Source of the DNA: Prorocentrum cordatum
Taxonomy: Eukaryota; Sar; Dinophyceae; Prorocentrales; Prorocentraceae
Direction of reading: 5' to 3'
Assembly (NCBI GenBank): GCA_963575745.1
Contig: CAUYUJ010015701.1
Location: 233,239 to 297,238 of the forward strand
Length of the DNA stretch: 64,000 nucleotides
A program made the position numbers and the translations under genes. The notes under the pieces were generated by a model that saw nothing but the letters and a program-made list of their open reading frames with translations, searched no databases and was not told the DNA's origin. Below, in pieces: positions 44,879 through 55,014 of this stretch (positions within the stretch are counted from its first letter, which is position 1; every line of letters starts with the position of its first letter).

Positions 44879-45505
44879 ATTTGTATACATGTGTCGATCT
44901 ATTCTATTTGCACATATACACATTATACATACATACTTCTATACATTCATTTATTTGGTTTCTAGATCCACGCGCGCTTCGGTTCTAGCGCAGACTGGAA
45001 CAGCGGCTCAACATCGGACGGGTCAGGGCCAATTCTCGAAGCCCGATCGCCACATATCGTCAGAGCGAGGGCCCTCCTCGACCTCGGCCTGCTCATTGCC
45101 GTCCTCCTGTGTATGGAATCGCTTCGCTCAGTCCGCCGGCCCACCTCGCATCACTGTGGCTGCGTGGTGGCGCGCTCGTGCCCAGGGTGAGGGCAGTTCG
45201 ATCTTCGAGGAGACCTCTGGAGACGTGGCTCGCACCCTGTCGAAGGGAGCTGTTCGACTGCCCCAGAGGGCGCCAAGGTAGCTCAAGAGAGCTGTAGTCG
45301 GAGGTGGATAGACCTCCTACCCTGACACGTCGATTAGTGAATTGTCCGTTTCCGGTTCTCGAGAGAGCGCCGCGGCCGTTATTTTCCAGGCTTGCGCCCG
45401 CCAGGTTTGGGCCCGAGGTCGTTTTCACTAAACCACGTTTTACTAAAGGGAGGTCTGTCCATCCCCGATGTAGGAGAGTTTCGGCACGCACCTGGGTTGT
45501 GGGCC
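44532..45505. other. no gene recognised; (GTCT)n microsatellite
   Basis: A clean (GTCT)n tract of about 60 bp lies at 44817-44878. A degraded CTAGATCC...GGTTCTAG hairpin follows near 44961. No product is recognised in 45000-45500. Confidence 0.55.
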
Positions 45506-46386
45506 AAAGACCTCATGGATGCTTCTTGGGATCTCGTCGGAGGGAGCCTCTGGGGAGCCTCTCGGGGGGCTTCTTGGGGGCCTCGTGGGGCTTCGTGGGG
45601 GCCTCTTGGGAGTCTTGGGGGCCTCTTGTGGGGCCTCTTGGTGGCCTCCTGGAGCCTCTTGGGGGGCTCGTGGGGGCTTCTTGGGGCATCCTGGGCGCCT
45701 CTTGGGGCCGAGGGCTCGAAATGTCCGTTCGGGTTCCCCGTCTGGCCCCCCCCCTTGGGGCTGTCCTGGTGATATCTTGGGCCGTCTTGGAGGCCTCTTG
45801 GGCTGTCTTTGGGCGATAGTTTGGGCCTCGTGGGCCGTCCTGAATCGTCGGAAAGCCGAACATATGAGAACGGCCAAATCCTTCAAAATCCGAAGTGAAA
45901 TCTATGTTTTTTACCTCCTGGAGCCCTCTTGAGACGCTTCTTCGAAACCTCGTTGGGGGTCTCGGGAGCCTCTAGGGGCCGAGGGCTTGAAATGCCCGTT
46001 CGGGTTCCTCGCCTGGCCCCTTCTCGGGGCCGTCCTGGGGATATTTTGGGCCGGCTTGGAGGCCTCTCGGGGCCGTCTTGGGGCCCCCCTGGGCCCTCGT
46101 GGGGCTCTCTTGGAGGCCTCTTGGTCGTTTTGGGGCGATATGTGCTTCCTCGTGGGCCGTCCTGAAGCGTCGGGAAGCCGAACAGATGGGAACGTCAACA
46201 TCCCTCAAACACCAATCGGACATCTGTGGTGTTCGCCTCCCGGAGCCCTCTTGAGACGCTTCTTCGAGGCCTCTTTGGGCCGTCTTGTGGGAGCGTCTGC
46301 GGCCGCCAAGCGTCCATCTTGCGCGCCTTGGCCGATCGGTCGGCGTCTCGGAGCCCTCTTTTGGACCGTCTTGGGGACTCTCGGGG
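45506..46386 (+). repeat. CTTGGGGCCTC-type array III with ~322-bp unit
   Basis: GAGCCCTCTTGAGACGCTTC occurs at 45921 and 46243, each preceded by GAAGCCGAACA/GAAAGCCGAACA sequence. GAGGGCTCGAAATGTCCGTT also recurs as GAGGGCTTGAAATGCCCGTT. Confidence 0.85.
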
Positions 46387-46411
46387 CCTCCTCCTCCTCC
46401 TCCTCCTCCTC

Positions 46412-46442
<31 letters not shown>

Positions 46443-46512
46443 TCCTCCTCCTCCCCCTCTTCCTCCTCCTCCTCCTCCTCCTCCTCCTCCTCCTCCTTCT
46501 CCTCCTCCTCCA
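46387..46512 (+). repeat. CCT pyrimidine tract
   Basis: Pure TCC/CCT repeats with a short C-run, directly continuing array III. Confidence 0.95.
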
Positions 46513-47285
46513 GCCCTCGGGAAGCGCTCGGGGGCGCCGGAAAGCCGCGCCCGGAAGGGAAGCCCCTCTCTGGACAGGACCGGCCGGGGTACTTTTTCGT
46601 CCGGGACCCCCCAGGGGCCGCCCCCCGCGCGCGCTGACTAGAGAGACGGTTTACCACTCGCCAGAGATCCCAGCAAGCCTTTGGCCCGTGGGGCTGGCGA
46701 ATTCCCTTCTTCTTCTCCCAACTCTCATCATCATACTTCCTCGATTGCTTTCTCTGTCCCTCTGTCTCTGATCCTCTTTCTCCGTTTTTTTGTTGTTCTC
46801 TCTCCTTCTCTCTCCCTCTCTCTCGTTCTCTCTCTTTCTCCCTCCTTCTCTTTCTGTCTACCTTTCTCTCTCTCATTCATCCTCCACCCCGTCTTACTTC
46901 ACTGTCCCAATTGTGATTGTCTCGTTTCTCAATGTCCGCCGCCATATCATCCCTCCTCCCATGTGCTTCTCTCTCCCGTTGGCTTCAGCACCCTTTTCAT
47001 CGTCATCAAGACATTCATCTTTCGACGCGACGGATCGTAGCAAGATGATCGAGGAGTCTGGTAGGCTCCCTTCTTTTCCCCTCCCTCTCTATCCTCTTGT
47101 GTTTCAGCCCACTGGCTGCATTACCCTCCTCATGCCCCGAACGTTCGAATGCGCTGCGCGCTCGCTTCTGATGAGGGTAATGAGGGAAATCCTCGGGTGA
47201 AAGGGGGCCTTCGTATGGGTTCTTCGAAGTTTTCGGGATCGGCACAGGCGAATGTTCTGGAAGCAAGGTTACTGGGGAAGCAAAC
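46513..47285. other. no gene recognised; CTCTCT patches
   Basis: CTCTCTCC and TTCTCTCTC patches at 46745-46880. Otherwise mixed sequence without a recognisable gene. Confidence 0.5.
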
Positions 47286-47800
47286 GTATTTTGGACGCTC
47301 TCGTGGGGCTCTTTTGGGCCGCCTCGGGGCTCTGTTTGGCCGTCTTGGGGCCCTCTTGGGCTGGCTCGGGGCCTTCTTGGGGCCCACTTCGACCGTATGG
47401 GGGCGACTTGGAGGGCCCCTCTGGCCGCCAGGGCCGTCTTGGGGTGCTCTCGGGCCGTCTTGGGGGGCTCTGGGGTCGCCCGGGGGTCATCTCGGACGCC
47501 CTACGGATGCCATCTTGGGCCGCCTCTGGGCTCTCTTGGGCCGCCTTCGGGCTTTCTTGGGTTGTCTTGGGGCCCGCTTGGAGGGTATGGGGCCTGTCCC
47601 GGGGCGAGGCCCTTTGGGCCGCTGTAGGCGGTCAGGATGCCGAAAAAGCCAGAATGCCCAGAGCCGCAAAAACCGAATGGACATGTACAAATTTGGCCTA
47701 TTGACGCTCCTGTGGGGAGATTTCTTTGGGCCCCTCTGGGCTGTCCTGGGGCGCTCTTTAACTGTCTTGGGGCTCTCGTGGTCCTCTGTGGGGACAGCCG
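47286..47800 (+). repeat. CTTGGGGCGCTCTTGGGC-type array IV
   Basis: TCTTGGGGC and GGGCCGTCTTGGGG words repeat. A non-repetitive landmark (GCCAGAATGCCCAGAGCCGC, about 47648) occurs once, so no higher-order period can be set. Confidence 0.8.
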
Positions 47801-48039
47801 GTGGCTCCGGGAAGCTTGACGACACCCCCGGAACACCAGTCGCCAGTCGAGGCTCTGGCTTGGGGACCCCTGGCCCTAGCCCCCCCGTTATGTATTTACC
47901 CCGCAGTTGCGACTGAGAGTGAGGGGGCGGCGGGGACGTCGGCAGTCTGCGAGGCTCTGAAGAAGCCCGCCGCAGGCGCCCAAGTCTAACAAATTTTGCA
48001 ACGAGCCCGCCGCAGGCGCCGACCTTCTGGTGTGTCGCG

Positions 48040-48292
48040 GGGTGGTCGCAGGTCTGTCGCGAGTGGGTCGCGAGTGGGTCGCGGGTGGGTCGTGGGCAGG
48101 GTCGCGAGTGGGCCGCAGGTGGTTGGCGGGTGGGGTCGCGGGTGGGTCGCGGGCGGATCGCGGGGTGGGTCGCGAAGGGGTTGCGGGTGGGTCGCGGGCC
48201 GGGTCGCGGGTGGGTCGCAGGTGGGTTACAGGTGGGTCGCGGGCGGGTCGCGGGGTGGGTCGCGGGTGGGTCGCGGGTGGGTTGCGGGGGGG
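48040..48292 (+). repeat. GTGGGTCGCG minisatellite
   Basis: The 10-bp word GGTGGGTCGC and variants (GGGCGGGTCGC, AGGTGGGT) repeat about 24 times. The repetitive Pro/Thr/Arg minus-strand frame is a shadow. Confidence 0.92.
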
Positions 48293-48300
48293 ACGACGAT

Positions 48301-48510
48301 AACAAACAACAGCAACAACAACAACAACCACAACAACAACACCAACAACAACAAATACAACATTAACAACACCAACGACAACAGCAACACCAATACCAAG
48401 TACAGAAACAATATCAAAAACAAAGCAACACCACCACCACCATCAACAACAACAACAACAGCACCAGCCGCAGCAACAATAACAACAGCGACAACAACAA
48501 CAACGCAACA
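48301..48510 (+). repeat. (CAA)n array
   Basis: CAACAA repeats with CACCAC and AATACC variants, adjoining the 10-bp minisatellite. Confidence 0.95.
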
Positions 48511-49017
48511 AGCATACTCTTCACCACGGATCCACTTTCCAACCTCTCTCCCAGGGACAATGAATGATTGTTCGGCCCCCTCACTTTTTGATGTTTCAAA
48601 TCTCTCTCTCTCTCTCTCTCTTTATCTATACATACATTCACAGGGTTGTTGGCTCCAAGGGCGGCCTCTCGACGCGCCGCGTGGGCCCCAGGGCTGCAGG
48701 AGCGCGCTTGAATCGCGCCGGGAGGATGAAGACGCCCCCAGATGGCGCCAAGAGCTCCAAGAGCGGTACGAGAGGCCCCAAAGACAGCCCAAGAGCGCTC
48801 CAAGACGCCCACGATAGCCTCAAGATGTCGGCCGATTCGTCTTCGATGCGTCTGCAATTATATTCGCATTACAGCGCTTGGAATATGTTGTTTTGCTAAT
48901 TGTGCGCCCATGTTGCTTGTGTAACTGCTTTTCGACCGTGCCCTCGCGGAACTGGCTGGGACCGTTGTGGCCGCACAGCCGAAACATTGTTGGATGTTTG
49001 GTGACAGTTCTCTTGTT
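48511..49017. other. no gene recognised
   Basis: Contains (TC)n at 48598-48622 and CAAGAGCTCCAAGAGC-type words near 48760. No product is recognised. Confidence 0.5.
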
Positions 49018-49215
49018 CGTTGTTTTCCTGATCGGCGCCCCCCCCCTTTCCCCCCCTTTCCCGCTCCCTTACGGAGTAGATCTTGGCTGTTTCTGGCGCC
49101 CGTTTCGAGTAGGTGGAGCGCCCCCCCAGAATGGACGCCCTGTTGCAAACAGAGTCGCACTTCGCAGAGGTCCAGAGCCAGACGCCCTCCCTCCCCCTCA
49201 ATCCGCCCGATGTCG
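49018..49215 (+). repeat. dispersed repeat P9, copy 1
   Basis: Aligns with 53725-53925: TGATCGGCGC/CGATCGGCGC, GAGTAGA(T/C)CTTGGCTGTTT, GGCGCC(C/T)GTTT, TGGAGC and a C-rich tail recur in order, roughly 75 percent by eye. Confidence 0.7.
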
Positions 49216-50005
49216 GACTTTTTTTGGTCTGCGGGTCGAGAGCGGGCCTCTTCCGGCTAAGCGCTGGGCGGGGCGCGCAAAGCACTTCTCGGGGAGACAG
49301 GGCGCGGGCTGGCGGGGCCTCGGGCGGCCGGAGGGTGCGGGGCGCAGGCGGTGCCCCCAATTTCGAACCAACGACTAAGAAAACGCCCATCTGGGAGCTG
49401 ACAACATCGCCCATCTTGGCTGAACCCACCCTCTGCCCGCGATCGGTGTCTGTGGTCTCCTGGCTCGCCCGGGGAGAGGCCTTCGCTCCGAGCTCTGGGC
49501 CCGGGATCGGCTGGCCAGGGGCCGGAGCGGGTGGCGAGCTGATGCCCCCCCGAAGGTCAAGACGCTCAAGAGCCTCGCGTTCGACAAGCGGGGGCAGGGG
49601 GGCCTTTTTCTGTTGTCCCGCCATCCTTCTCGTCCGCCTCCGCCAGCCTCGACGCTTCTCCCACATCCAGCCCTGTCCTCTTCAACGCTCACCCTTCCTT
49701 CTCCTCCCCCCGCCTCGTCCTCATCGCCTCTCTCCTTTCCACTCCTCCCTCATCCTCCTCCTTTCCATCCTCCCCTTCTCAAGTTCGATCTGCAGGGCCA
49801 TTCACGTTTCAGCCCGGCACGTTCCAGCCCGGCGCAGTGCACCACGGCACAGTTCTCTCAGATGTGGATGCGTATCAAAGGAGGAGAGGCAGACCCAAAC
49901 ACGAGTGGTGCGAAATGCCTACACAAGGCTTTGGTTGCTCATCTCGGCCCGGAACATACTTGGTAGCAGCGCCTGCAGGACCCCATCGAGTTGCGCAGTA
50001 TTTCT
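49216..50005. other. GC-rich, no gene recognised
   Basis: Open frames overlap on both strands because of composition. 49625-49790 is CT-rich. GGCACGTTCCAGCCCGGC near 49815 is a short repeated word. Confidence 0.45.
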
Positions 50006-50233
50006 AGGCCTCCTAGATGGGGTCGGAGTAGGGGGGGTCGGAGGATCGCGCCGCATCGCCAATGCATCGGCGATGCGGCGCGATGCGGAGCCCGACTTTC
50101 TCCACGCCGGCGTCGCCGATGCATCGCCCACGTCGACGATGCATCGCCGATGCATCGCCGATACATCGCCGATGTATCGGCGATGCGGCGCGATCCTCCG
50201 ACCCCATCTGCTCGGATCCCATCTGGGAGGCCT
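50006..50233 (+). mobile_element. F-family foldback element, copy F2
   Basis: Left AGGCCTCCTAGATGGGGTCG, then GGAGGATCGCGCCGCATCGC; right GCGATGCGGCGCGATCCTCC, GACCCCATCT and CCCATCTGGGAGGCCT. The arms are inverted repeats of about 60 bp and the centre is CGATGCATCGCC words. No coding capacity. Confidence 0.88.
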
Positions 50234-50715
50234 CCAGTACTGCTGAACACGTTGCACACCATGGTGATGAACCCGGTCACCAGTAGCATCATGTAGTTTT
50301 TTGTTTACATACGTTGCATGTGATGCCCGGTGCCTTGGCGTCCTATCTGCATTGTCCTCCTCCCTCCCTCCTCCTCCTCTTGCCGCGCACGTTGTGATTT
50401 TTGCGATCCCCGTCTTGCCGCCGCTCCCGCAAAATGGTGAGAACAGGCTGGGAACCTGTCTTCTTTCGCCCGCGCGCTCCGACGTATGGCATGAGTGAGC
50501 GAGTGAGCAGCAGTGGGAGGTCACCTACGAGTGCGCGTGGTTGATGCTGAAATCCCGCTTTTTACGTCCACCTCTCTGCTCTCCCTTATTTCCCCTGTTC
50601 TCCGTCCTCCTCCCATTCATGCCCTCCCGCATCTGTCCTCGCCCTTGCGGAAGCGCCCACGCCCAAATGGAGACTGGGGCCCGCGTTGCTCTCTCTCTCT
50701 CTCTCTTTTTTTTTT

Positions 50716-50752
<37 letters not shown>

Positions 50753-51099
50753 GCGCTTGCAGATGTGGGGCAGCTGAGCGAGCTTGCGTTCCGAAACCCA
50801 CTCAGATGCACACTATGCGCGTTGTCGGTGGTTTGTCCATCCAAGGGCTGTCTCTTACGTCATATCCGCAGATCTTAAACAAAAACCCGGGAAAGCCTTT
50901 CCCACCTCCTCCCCCTCCTCCTCTTCCGCCCTCTTCCCCCTCCTGTCTTCTCCTCCGTCCTCCTCCGTCCTCTCTCTCCTTCTGCTCCCCCTCCTCGATC
51001 CTATTCCTCCCCCTTCCTTCCTCCCTCCTTCCCCCAGGCAAAGCGGACCTGCCCTGGCGTGCCGTCGGATGTGTCACTGTGCGTCGTCATTCTGCATTT
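50234..51099. other. no gene recognised; CT and T tracts
   Basis: A (CT)n-T15-(CT)n composite lies at 50691-50749. 50905-51035 is CCT-rich. No product is recognised. Confidence 0.5.
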
Positions 51100-51251
51100 A
51101 AGTCAAGCCTGCCCCTCTGCAGGGGGAATATTCAAGCATAGTAAAACAATAGTGTGGGGACGATTTTTCTCATGTGTGCCGATTCTGTCTGTACACGGAT
51201 ATGTTTGAACTGTCGCCCAAATTCCGCCTGTAGGGGGGACATGCCCGACCT
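51100..51251 (+). mobile_element. M-family MITE-like element, copy M2
   Basis: Left AAGTCAAGCCTGCCCCTCTG then CAGGGGGAATA; right AATTCCGCCTGTAGGGGGGA then CATGCCCGACCT. Inner GAATATTCAAGCATAG and GGGGACGATTTTTCT match M5. No coding capacity. Confidence 0.85.
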
Positions 51252-51536
51252 AATTACACGTCGTCCCAATGTGTCTCTCCTGGTAAGATCCACCAACAGC
51301 ACGCGGTTGGTGTCGGCACTCACTACACCACGTGCGTCGTGCTCGAGGCTCTCGGCGGACAAGCCTGCGCCGGCGGTGACGCGCCGCGAGGGTCCTCGGT
51401 GCCCCCTCGACCACGGGCCAGGGGAGGGAGTCGCAGAAGGAGCAGCACACGGTGCGCAAGGTGCTGGTCGGCGTGCTGCAGGCGCTCGGCGGGGGGGAGC
51501 CGTCGCCGCCGACGCTGGCGCTGCCGCCGGTCATCC

Positions 51537-51700
51537 ATCAGGAGGGGAAAAAACACAGGCACAATTAATCGTCGACTCCCCAGAAAATATGGGAAAATAT
51601 GGGAAGCGGGGGGGAAGACGAAAACCCGGAAAATATGGCAAAATATGGGGGATATCTTTATTAGTGTGTGTACTTATTTGTGTGTCCCAGGGCCCCTGTA
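51537..51700 (+). mobile_element. S-family short TIR element, copy S1
   Basis: The 164-bp element is flanked by CATCC on both sides (51532-51536 and 51701-51705). The paralogous locus at about 52134-52139 has uninterrupted GGTCATCCAGATCTCC, that is, an empty site. Ends are CAGGAGGGG and the reverse complement CAGGGGCC. The interior holds GAAAATATGGGAAAATATGG and TTATTTGTGTGTCCCAG. It is too short to encode a transposase. Confidence 0.9.
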
Positions 51701-51860
51701 CATCCAGATCTCCGATATTTGATTTTTGCAGCACGGCTCTCCCGCCGATCTCGGCCCACGGGGCACGTCATCGGGCCCGAGGGCCATGCGCAGCGGATCC
51801 GGGGCGAACGCCCACGACCTGTGGGGGTTCGCATAGAATGTGCATCGTAGGATGTCCAGG

Positions 51861-52108
51861 CCTTAGTGGGCCCCGGGAACGGCAGGGCCGTTTTTTTACC
51901 GTTTCCGAGAAAGTGTCCCTTGAAAATGGAAACGGCAAAAAAACGGCGACCAGAAACGGGAAAAAATGGCTCCAGGATTGGAACCGGAGCCGGAACCGGT
52001 CAAACAACGGCGACGGAACCGGTAACAAAAACGGCGTCGGAACCGGCAAGAAACGGCAAAGCGGAACCGGTAAAAAAACGGCCCTGTCGTTGACAGGGCC
52101 CACTGAGG
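51861..52108 (+). mobile_element. 248-bp TIR element with GGAACCGG array
   Basis: CCTTAGTGGGCCCC...GGCAGGGCCGTTTTTTTACCG (51861-51901) is mirrored by 52068-52108, about 41 bp with few mismatches. The interior is built of AACGGCAAAAAAACGG and GGAACCGG words. It lies exactly between the two copies of the segmental duplication. No coding capacity. Confidence 0.88.
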
Positions 52109-52222
52109 TCGCCGCCGACACTGGCGCTGCCGCCGGTCATCCAGATCTCCGACGATCTGATTTTTGCAGCACGGTTCTCTCGCCGATCTCGGCCCATGGG
52201 GCACGTCATTTCGGGCCCTGAG

Positions 52223-52383
52223 TCAGGAGGGGAAAAAACACAGACACAAATATTCGTCGATTTTTAGGAAAATATGGGAAAATATGGGAATTGGGCGGGA
52301 AGACAAAAACCCAGAAAATATGGGAAAATATGGGGGATATTTTTATTTGTGTGTCTTTATTTGTGTGTCCCAGTTCCCCTTCA
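52223..52383 (+). mobile_element. S-family short TIR element, copy S2
   Basis: The 161-bp element is flanked by CTGAG on both sides (52218-52222 and 52384-52388). The paralogous position in copy 1 (about 51775-51785, GGGCCCGAGGGCCATG) is uninterrupted. Ends are TCAGGAGGGGAA and the reverse complement TGAAGGGGAA. The interior matches S1. Confidence 0.9.
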
Positions 52384-52481
52384 CTGAGGGCCATGAACAG
52401 TGGATCCGGGGCGAAAGCCCACGACCTGCGGCGGGCTCGCGCAGAGAGTGTGCATCGTAGGATGTCCAGGTCTCTCCTCCA

Positions 52482-52612
52482 CTTGGCATCGCTCGGACGT
52501 GTGCGTTTTTTCCTCGGCGAGGACCCTCGAGGAGCATCCTTGATCGTTTGGCGAAAAAGCCACGCACGAAACCGGAAAAAAACACAGGGAAACCGAAGCA
52601 AACACAGGGAAC
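52482..52612 (+). repeat. dispersed repeat P7, copy 2
   Basis: Counterpart of 33113-33223. It continues with two AAACACAGGGAA words, a small extra duplication absent from copy 1. Confidence 0.85.
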
Positions 52613-53259
52613 AAACGCGTGGTCGCGACGCTTCGGTCTTGCGGGCCGTCGTTGCCGCCGCAGTCATCGTCGTCGATCGAGGTTCAAGGATGAAGTTCGA
52701 GAATCGCGCATCGTGGCAGTTTTTCAGGCATGCCCGGGATGAGGGCACCAGGGAGGGTTCCCTGTTGTTCTTCGTGCCTGCTGAGGGTTTTTGTGCATCC
52801 TGGGGGAGGGTCTACCCTCGAGTGCTCTTCGGCTTGGCTGGGGGAGGGCTTCGCGTCCTCGGTGGAGGGCTCTCCTGCTCAGGTTTGGCCAGACGTAAAT
52901 CTCAGGGGCAACGATAGGGGAGGTGCATAGGCATAGGGGGGATGATGCATCGATCGCCCATTCATCGCCGACAGGGGCCCGATGGCCCCAACCTGCCCAG
53001 GAGCGTGCGTGTTCACCATCGGAGGCCTATCGCCAATCTGCGGGTGATGCATCGCGGATTGCCGGTCGATGTTGCCCCCTCCATATCCCCATTCCCCCCC
53101 TGTCGCTGTCCCTCAAAGTCGCTCCAGAGCGCTCTGGGGCGCTCTCTCGGGGCGCTCCTTCGTAGCGCCGTCCGGAGCGGCTCCGGCGCCCCTGCGCGTC
53201 CTCGGGGCGGCGCGGCTCTCGGGAGGCGGAGGCCTCCCTCCCAGGAGAAGTTTCCCCGT
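52613..53259. other. no gene recognised
   Basis: Mixed sequence. GATCGCCCATTCATCGCC near 52960 recalls the CGATGCATCGCC core of the F family but has no flanking arms. Confidence 0.45.
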
Positions 53260-53480
53260 CTCCTCCTCCTCCTCCTCTTCCTCCTCATCCTCCTCCTCTT
53301 CCTCCTCCTCGTCCTCGTCCTCCTCGTCCTCCTTGTCCTCCTTCTCCTCCTCCTTCTTTTCCTCCTCCTCCTCCTCGTCCTCGTCATCCTCGTCCTCCTC
53401 CTCGTCCTCCTTCTCCTCCTCCTCATCCTCCTCCCCCTTCTCCCCCTCCTCTTTCTCCTCCTCCTCCTCCTCCTCGTCCA
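53260..53480 (+). repeat. CCT pyrimidine tract
   Basis: TCC/CTCCTC repeats with TCGTCC variants. Leu/Ser and Glu/Asp/Arg frames are artefacts. Confidence 0.95.
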
Positions 53481-53724
53481 TTGTTCCGCCCGGTCCTCCG
53501 CCGGAGCTGCGGGCACGGCCAGCGAGTCCTGCGCCGAGGCGTGCTCGGGGCCGAAGGGCCTCTGAGCAGGTGGCCTCCGGGACGCGTGGGCCGCGGCTGG
53601 GCCCCCGATGCCTGGTTTCGCCTGGCTCCTCCGCCTCCGTGACCCCCTGCCCTCTCCTTCTCCGCCTTCCCCCGCCCCGTTCCCAGGCATCGCGCGAGAT
53701 AAGACGTACGTGATCGTTTGTTTC

Positions 53725-53925
53725 ATTCCTTGTTTTGCCGATCGGCGCGGGCTCCCCAATCCCCCGTCCCCCCCAATGAGTAGACCTTGGCTGTTTTGGG
53801 CGCCTGTTTTGAGCGGGTGGAGCCTCCCCTCACAGAACGCACTGCCGCAAACAGTCGCGCTAAGCAGAGGTCTGGAGACAGCCGCCCCCCCCTCCCCAAC
53901 CATTTCCGCTCAATGTCGAAAAGCC
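53725..53925 (+). repeat. dispersed repeat P9, copy 2
   Basis: Counterpart of 49018-49215, with CCGATCGGCGC, GAGTAGACCTTGGCTGTTTT and a G/C-rich tail. Confidence 0.7.
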
Positions 53926-53972
53926 GAATAAAAAAACATTATCTACACATTTACATACATACATCCAGCGGA

Positions 53973-54134
53973 CCATCGGAAGGATGGGCAACCTTCCCAA
54001 GGTCCCTATGGATCCTTGCCCCTCCGGCCGATCCTTGGCCACTTTCGCTGGCCGCGCCCCGCTCGAGAAGCTTCGAAATAGCCCTCCACGGCCCTTGCAT
54101 ACTGTCGTGCGTCCTTCTGATACGGGTCGACGGA
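53973..54134 (+). repeat. dispersed repeat P5, copy 2
   Basis: Counterpart of 25247-25412. GAAGGATGGGC at the left and GCGTCCTTCTGATAC at the right are imperfect inverted ends. A (TA)n tract begins directly at its right border. Confidence 0.75.
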
Positions 54135-54135
54135 A

Positions 54136-54200
<65 letters not shown>

Positions 54201-54365
54201 CCCACCTTTATCTCATGCCCATCCTCATCCTCATCTTCATCCTCCTCCTCATCCTCCTCATCTTCCTCTTCTTCCTCTGCATCCTCATCCTCACTTTTTC
54301 TCTCTCTCTCTCTCTCACTCTCTCTCTCTCTCCTTCGCTCTCGCTTCCTCTCTCCCTCTCTCTCT
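54134..54365 (+). repeat. (TA)n then TCATCC and (CT)n tracts
   Basis: (TA)n with TATG variants to 54200, TCCTCATCC words to about 54290, then CTCTCTCT to 54365. No gene. Confidence 0.95.
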
Positions 54366-54589
54366 CGGTCAACGCTGCCCCTCGTAATTAAAAAAGCTGA
54401 TCGATTATACAATGGCTGCCCCGATTTTTCTGAAGACGGGGTGTATAGCAGCAGCCGCAAACGCCACCTTCCAGAAAGCGTCACCCTCATCATAGTTGTG
54501 CTATTGTTCTTTCTCTAGCGTCTGCTGCCCACGTCTCCCAGTCGGCCGATCAAGGTCTGCTGTCTAGGACTAGGCACAAATGGGTCCAT

Positions 54590-54945
54590 GGAGCGTTGGT
54601 AAGGAAACCATCAACAGACACAAATCATCTTGATATTTGCGAAAGCGTTGGTAAGGCAACCTGGTGACAGCACATCTAATCCGCGTAGTTTTGAAGGTTG
54701 TGGTAAGGAATCCCTGTTAAAGCACGGATAACCTTGAAAAGTTTGTAGGTTTTGGTGGGAGAACCGTGTGGAACATACATGCAACCCTGATAGTTTTGAA
54801 GGCTCATGCAAGGAAAGCCGGTGACAACACATATATCCCTGATTATTTGAAAGGTGTTGGTAAGGAAACCTGGTGAAAACACGGATAACCTTGATAATTT
54901 TGAAGTGGTAAGGGAACTATGTGAAAACACAGATATTCCTGATAA
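54590..54945 (+). repeat. 52-bp minisatellite, forward array
   Basis: The word GGTAAGGAAACC and variants starts at 54598, 54650, 54702, 54754, about 54807, 54859 and about 54907, which is almost exactly 52 bp each time. Each unit continues GGTGAAAACACAGATAA, CCTGATA and TTTTGAAG. Confidence 0.95.
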
Positions 54946-55014
54946 ATCAGGACTTTCGGGATACAGGCGCGCTGCAATGAGTCTGGAGGCGCAGCAGGAG
55001 GGGCGCCCGTACCC

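Larger units (their letters stand above)
51505..52470 (+). repeat. tandem segmental duplication with shuffled order
   Basis: Shared blocks are R (GCTGGCGCTGCCGCCGGTCATCC region), T (GATTTTTGCAGCACGG, GCCGATCTCGGCCCA, GGGGCACGTCAT) and U (GGATCCGGGGCGAA, GTGTGCATCGTAGGATGTCC-like end). Copy 1 (51505-51860) reads R-S-T-U. Copy 2 (about 52107-52470) reads R-T-S-U. The ancestral order R-T-U is recovered by removing the S elements. Confidence 0.88.
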
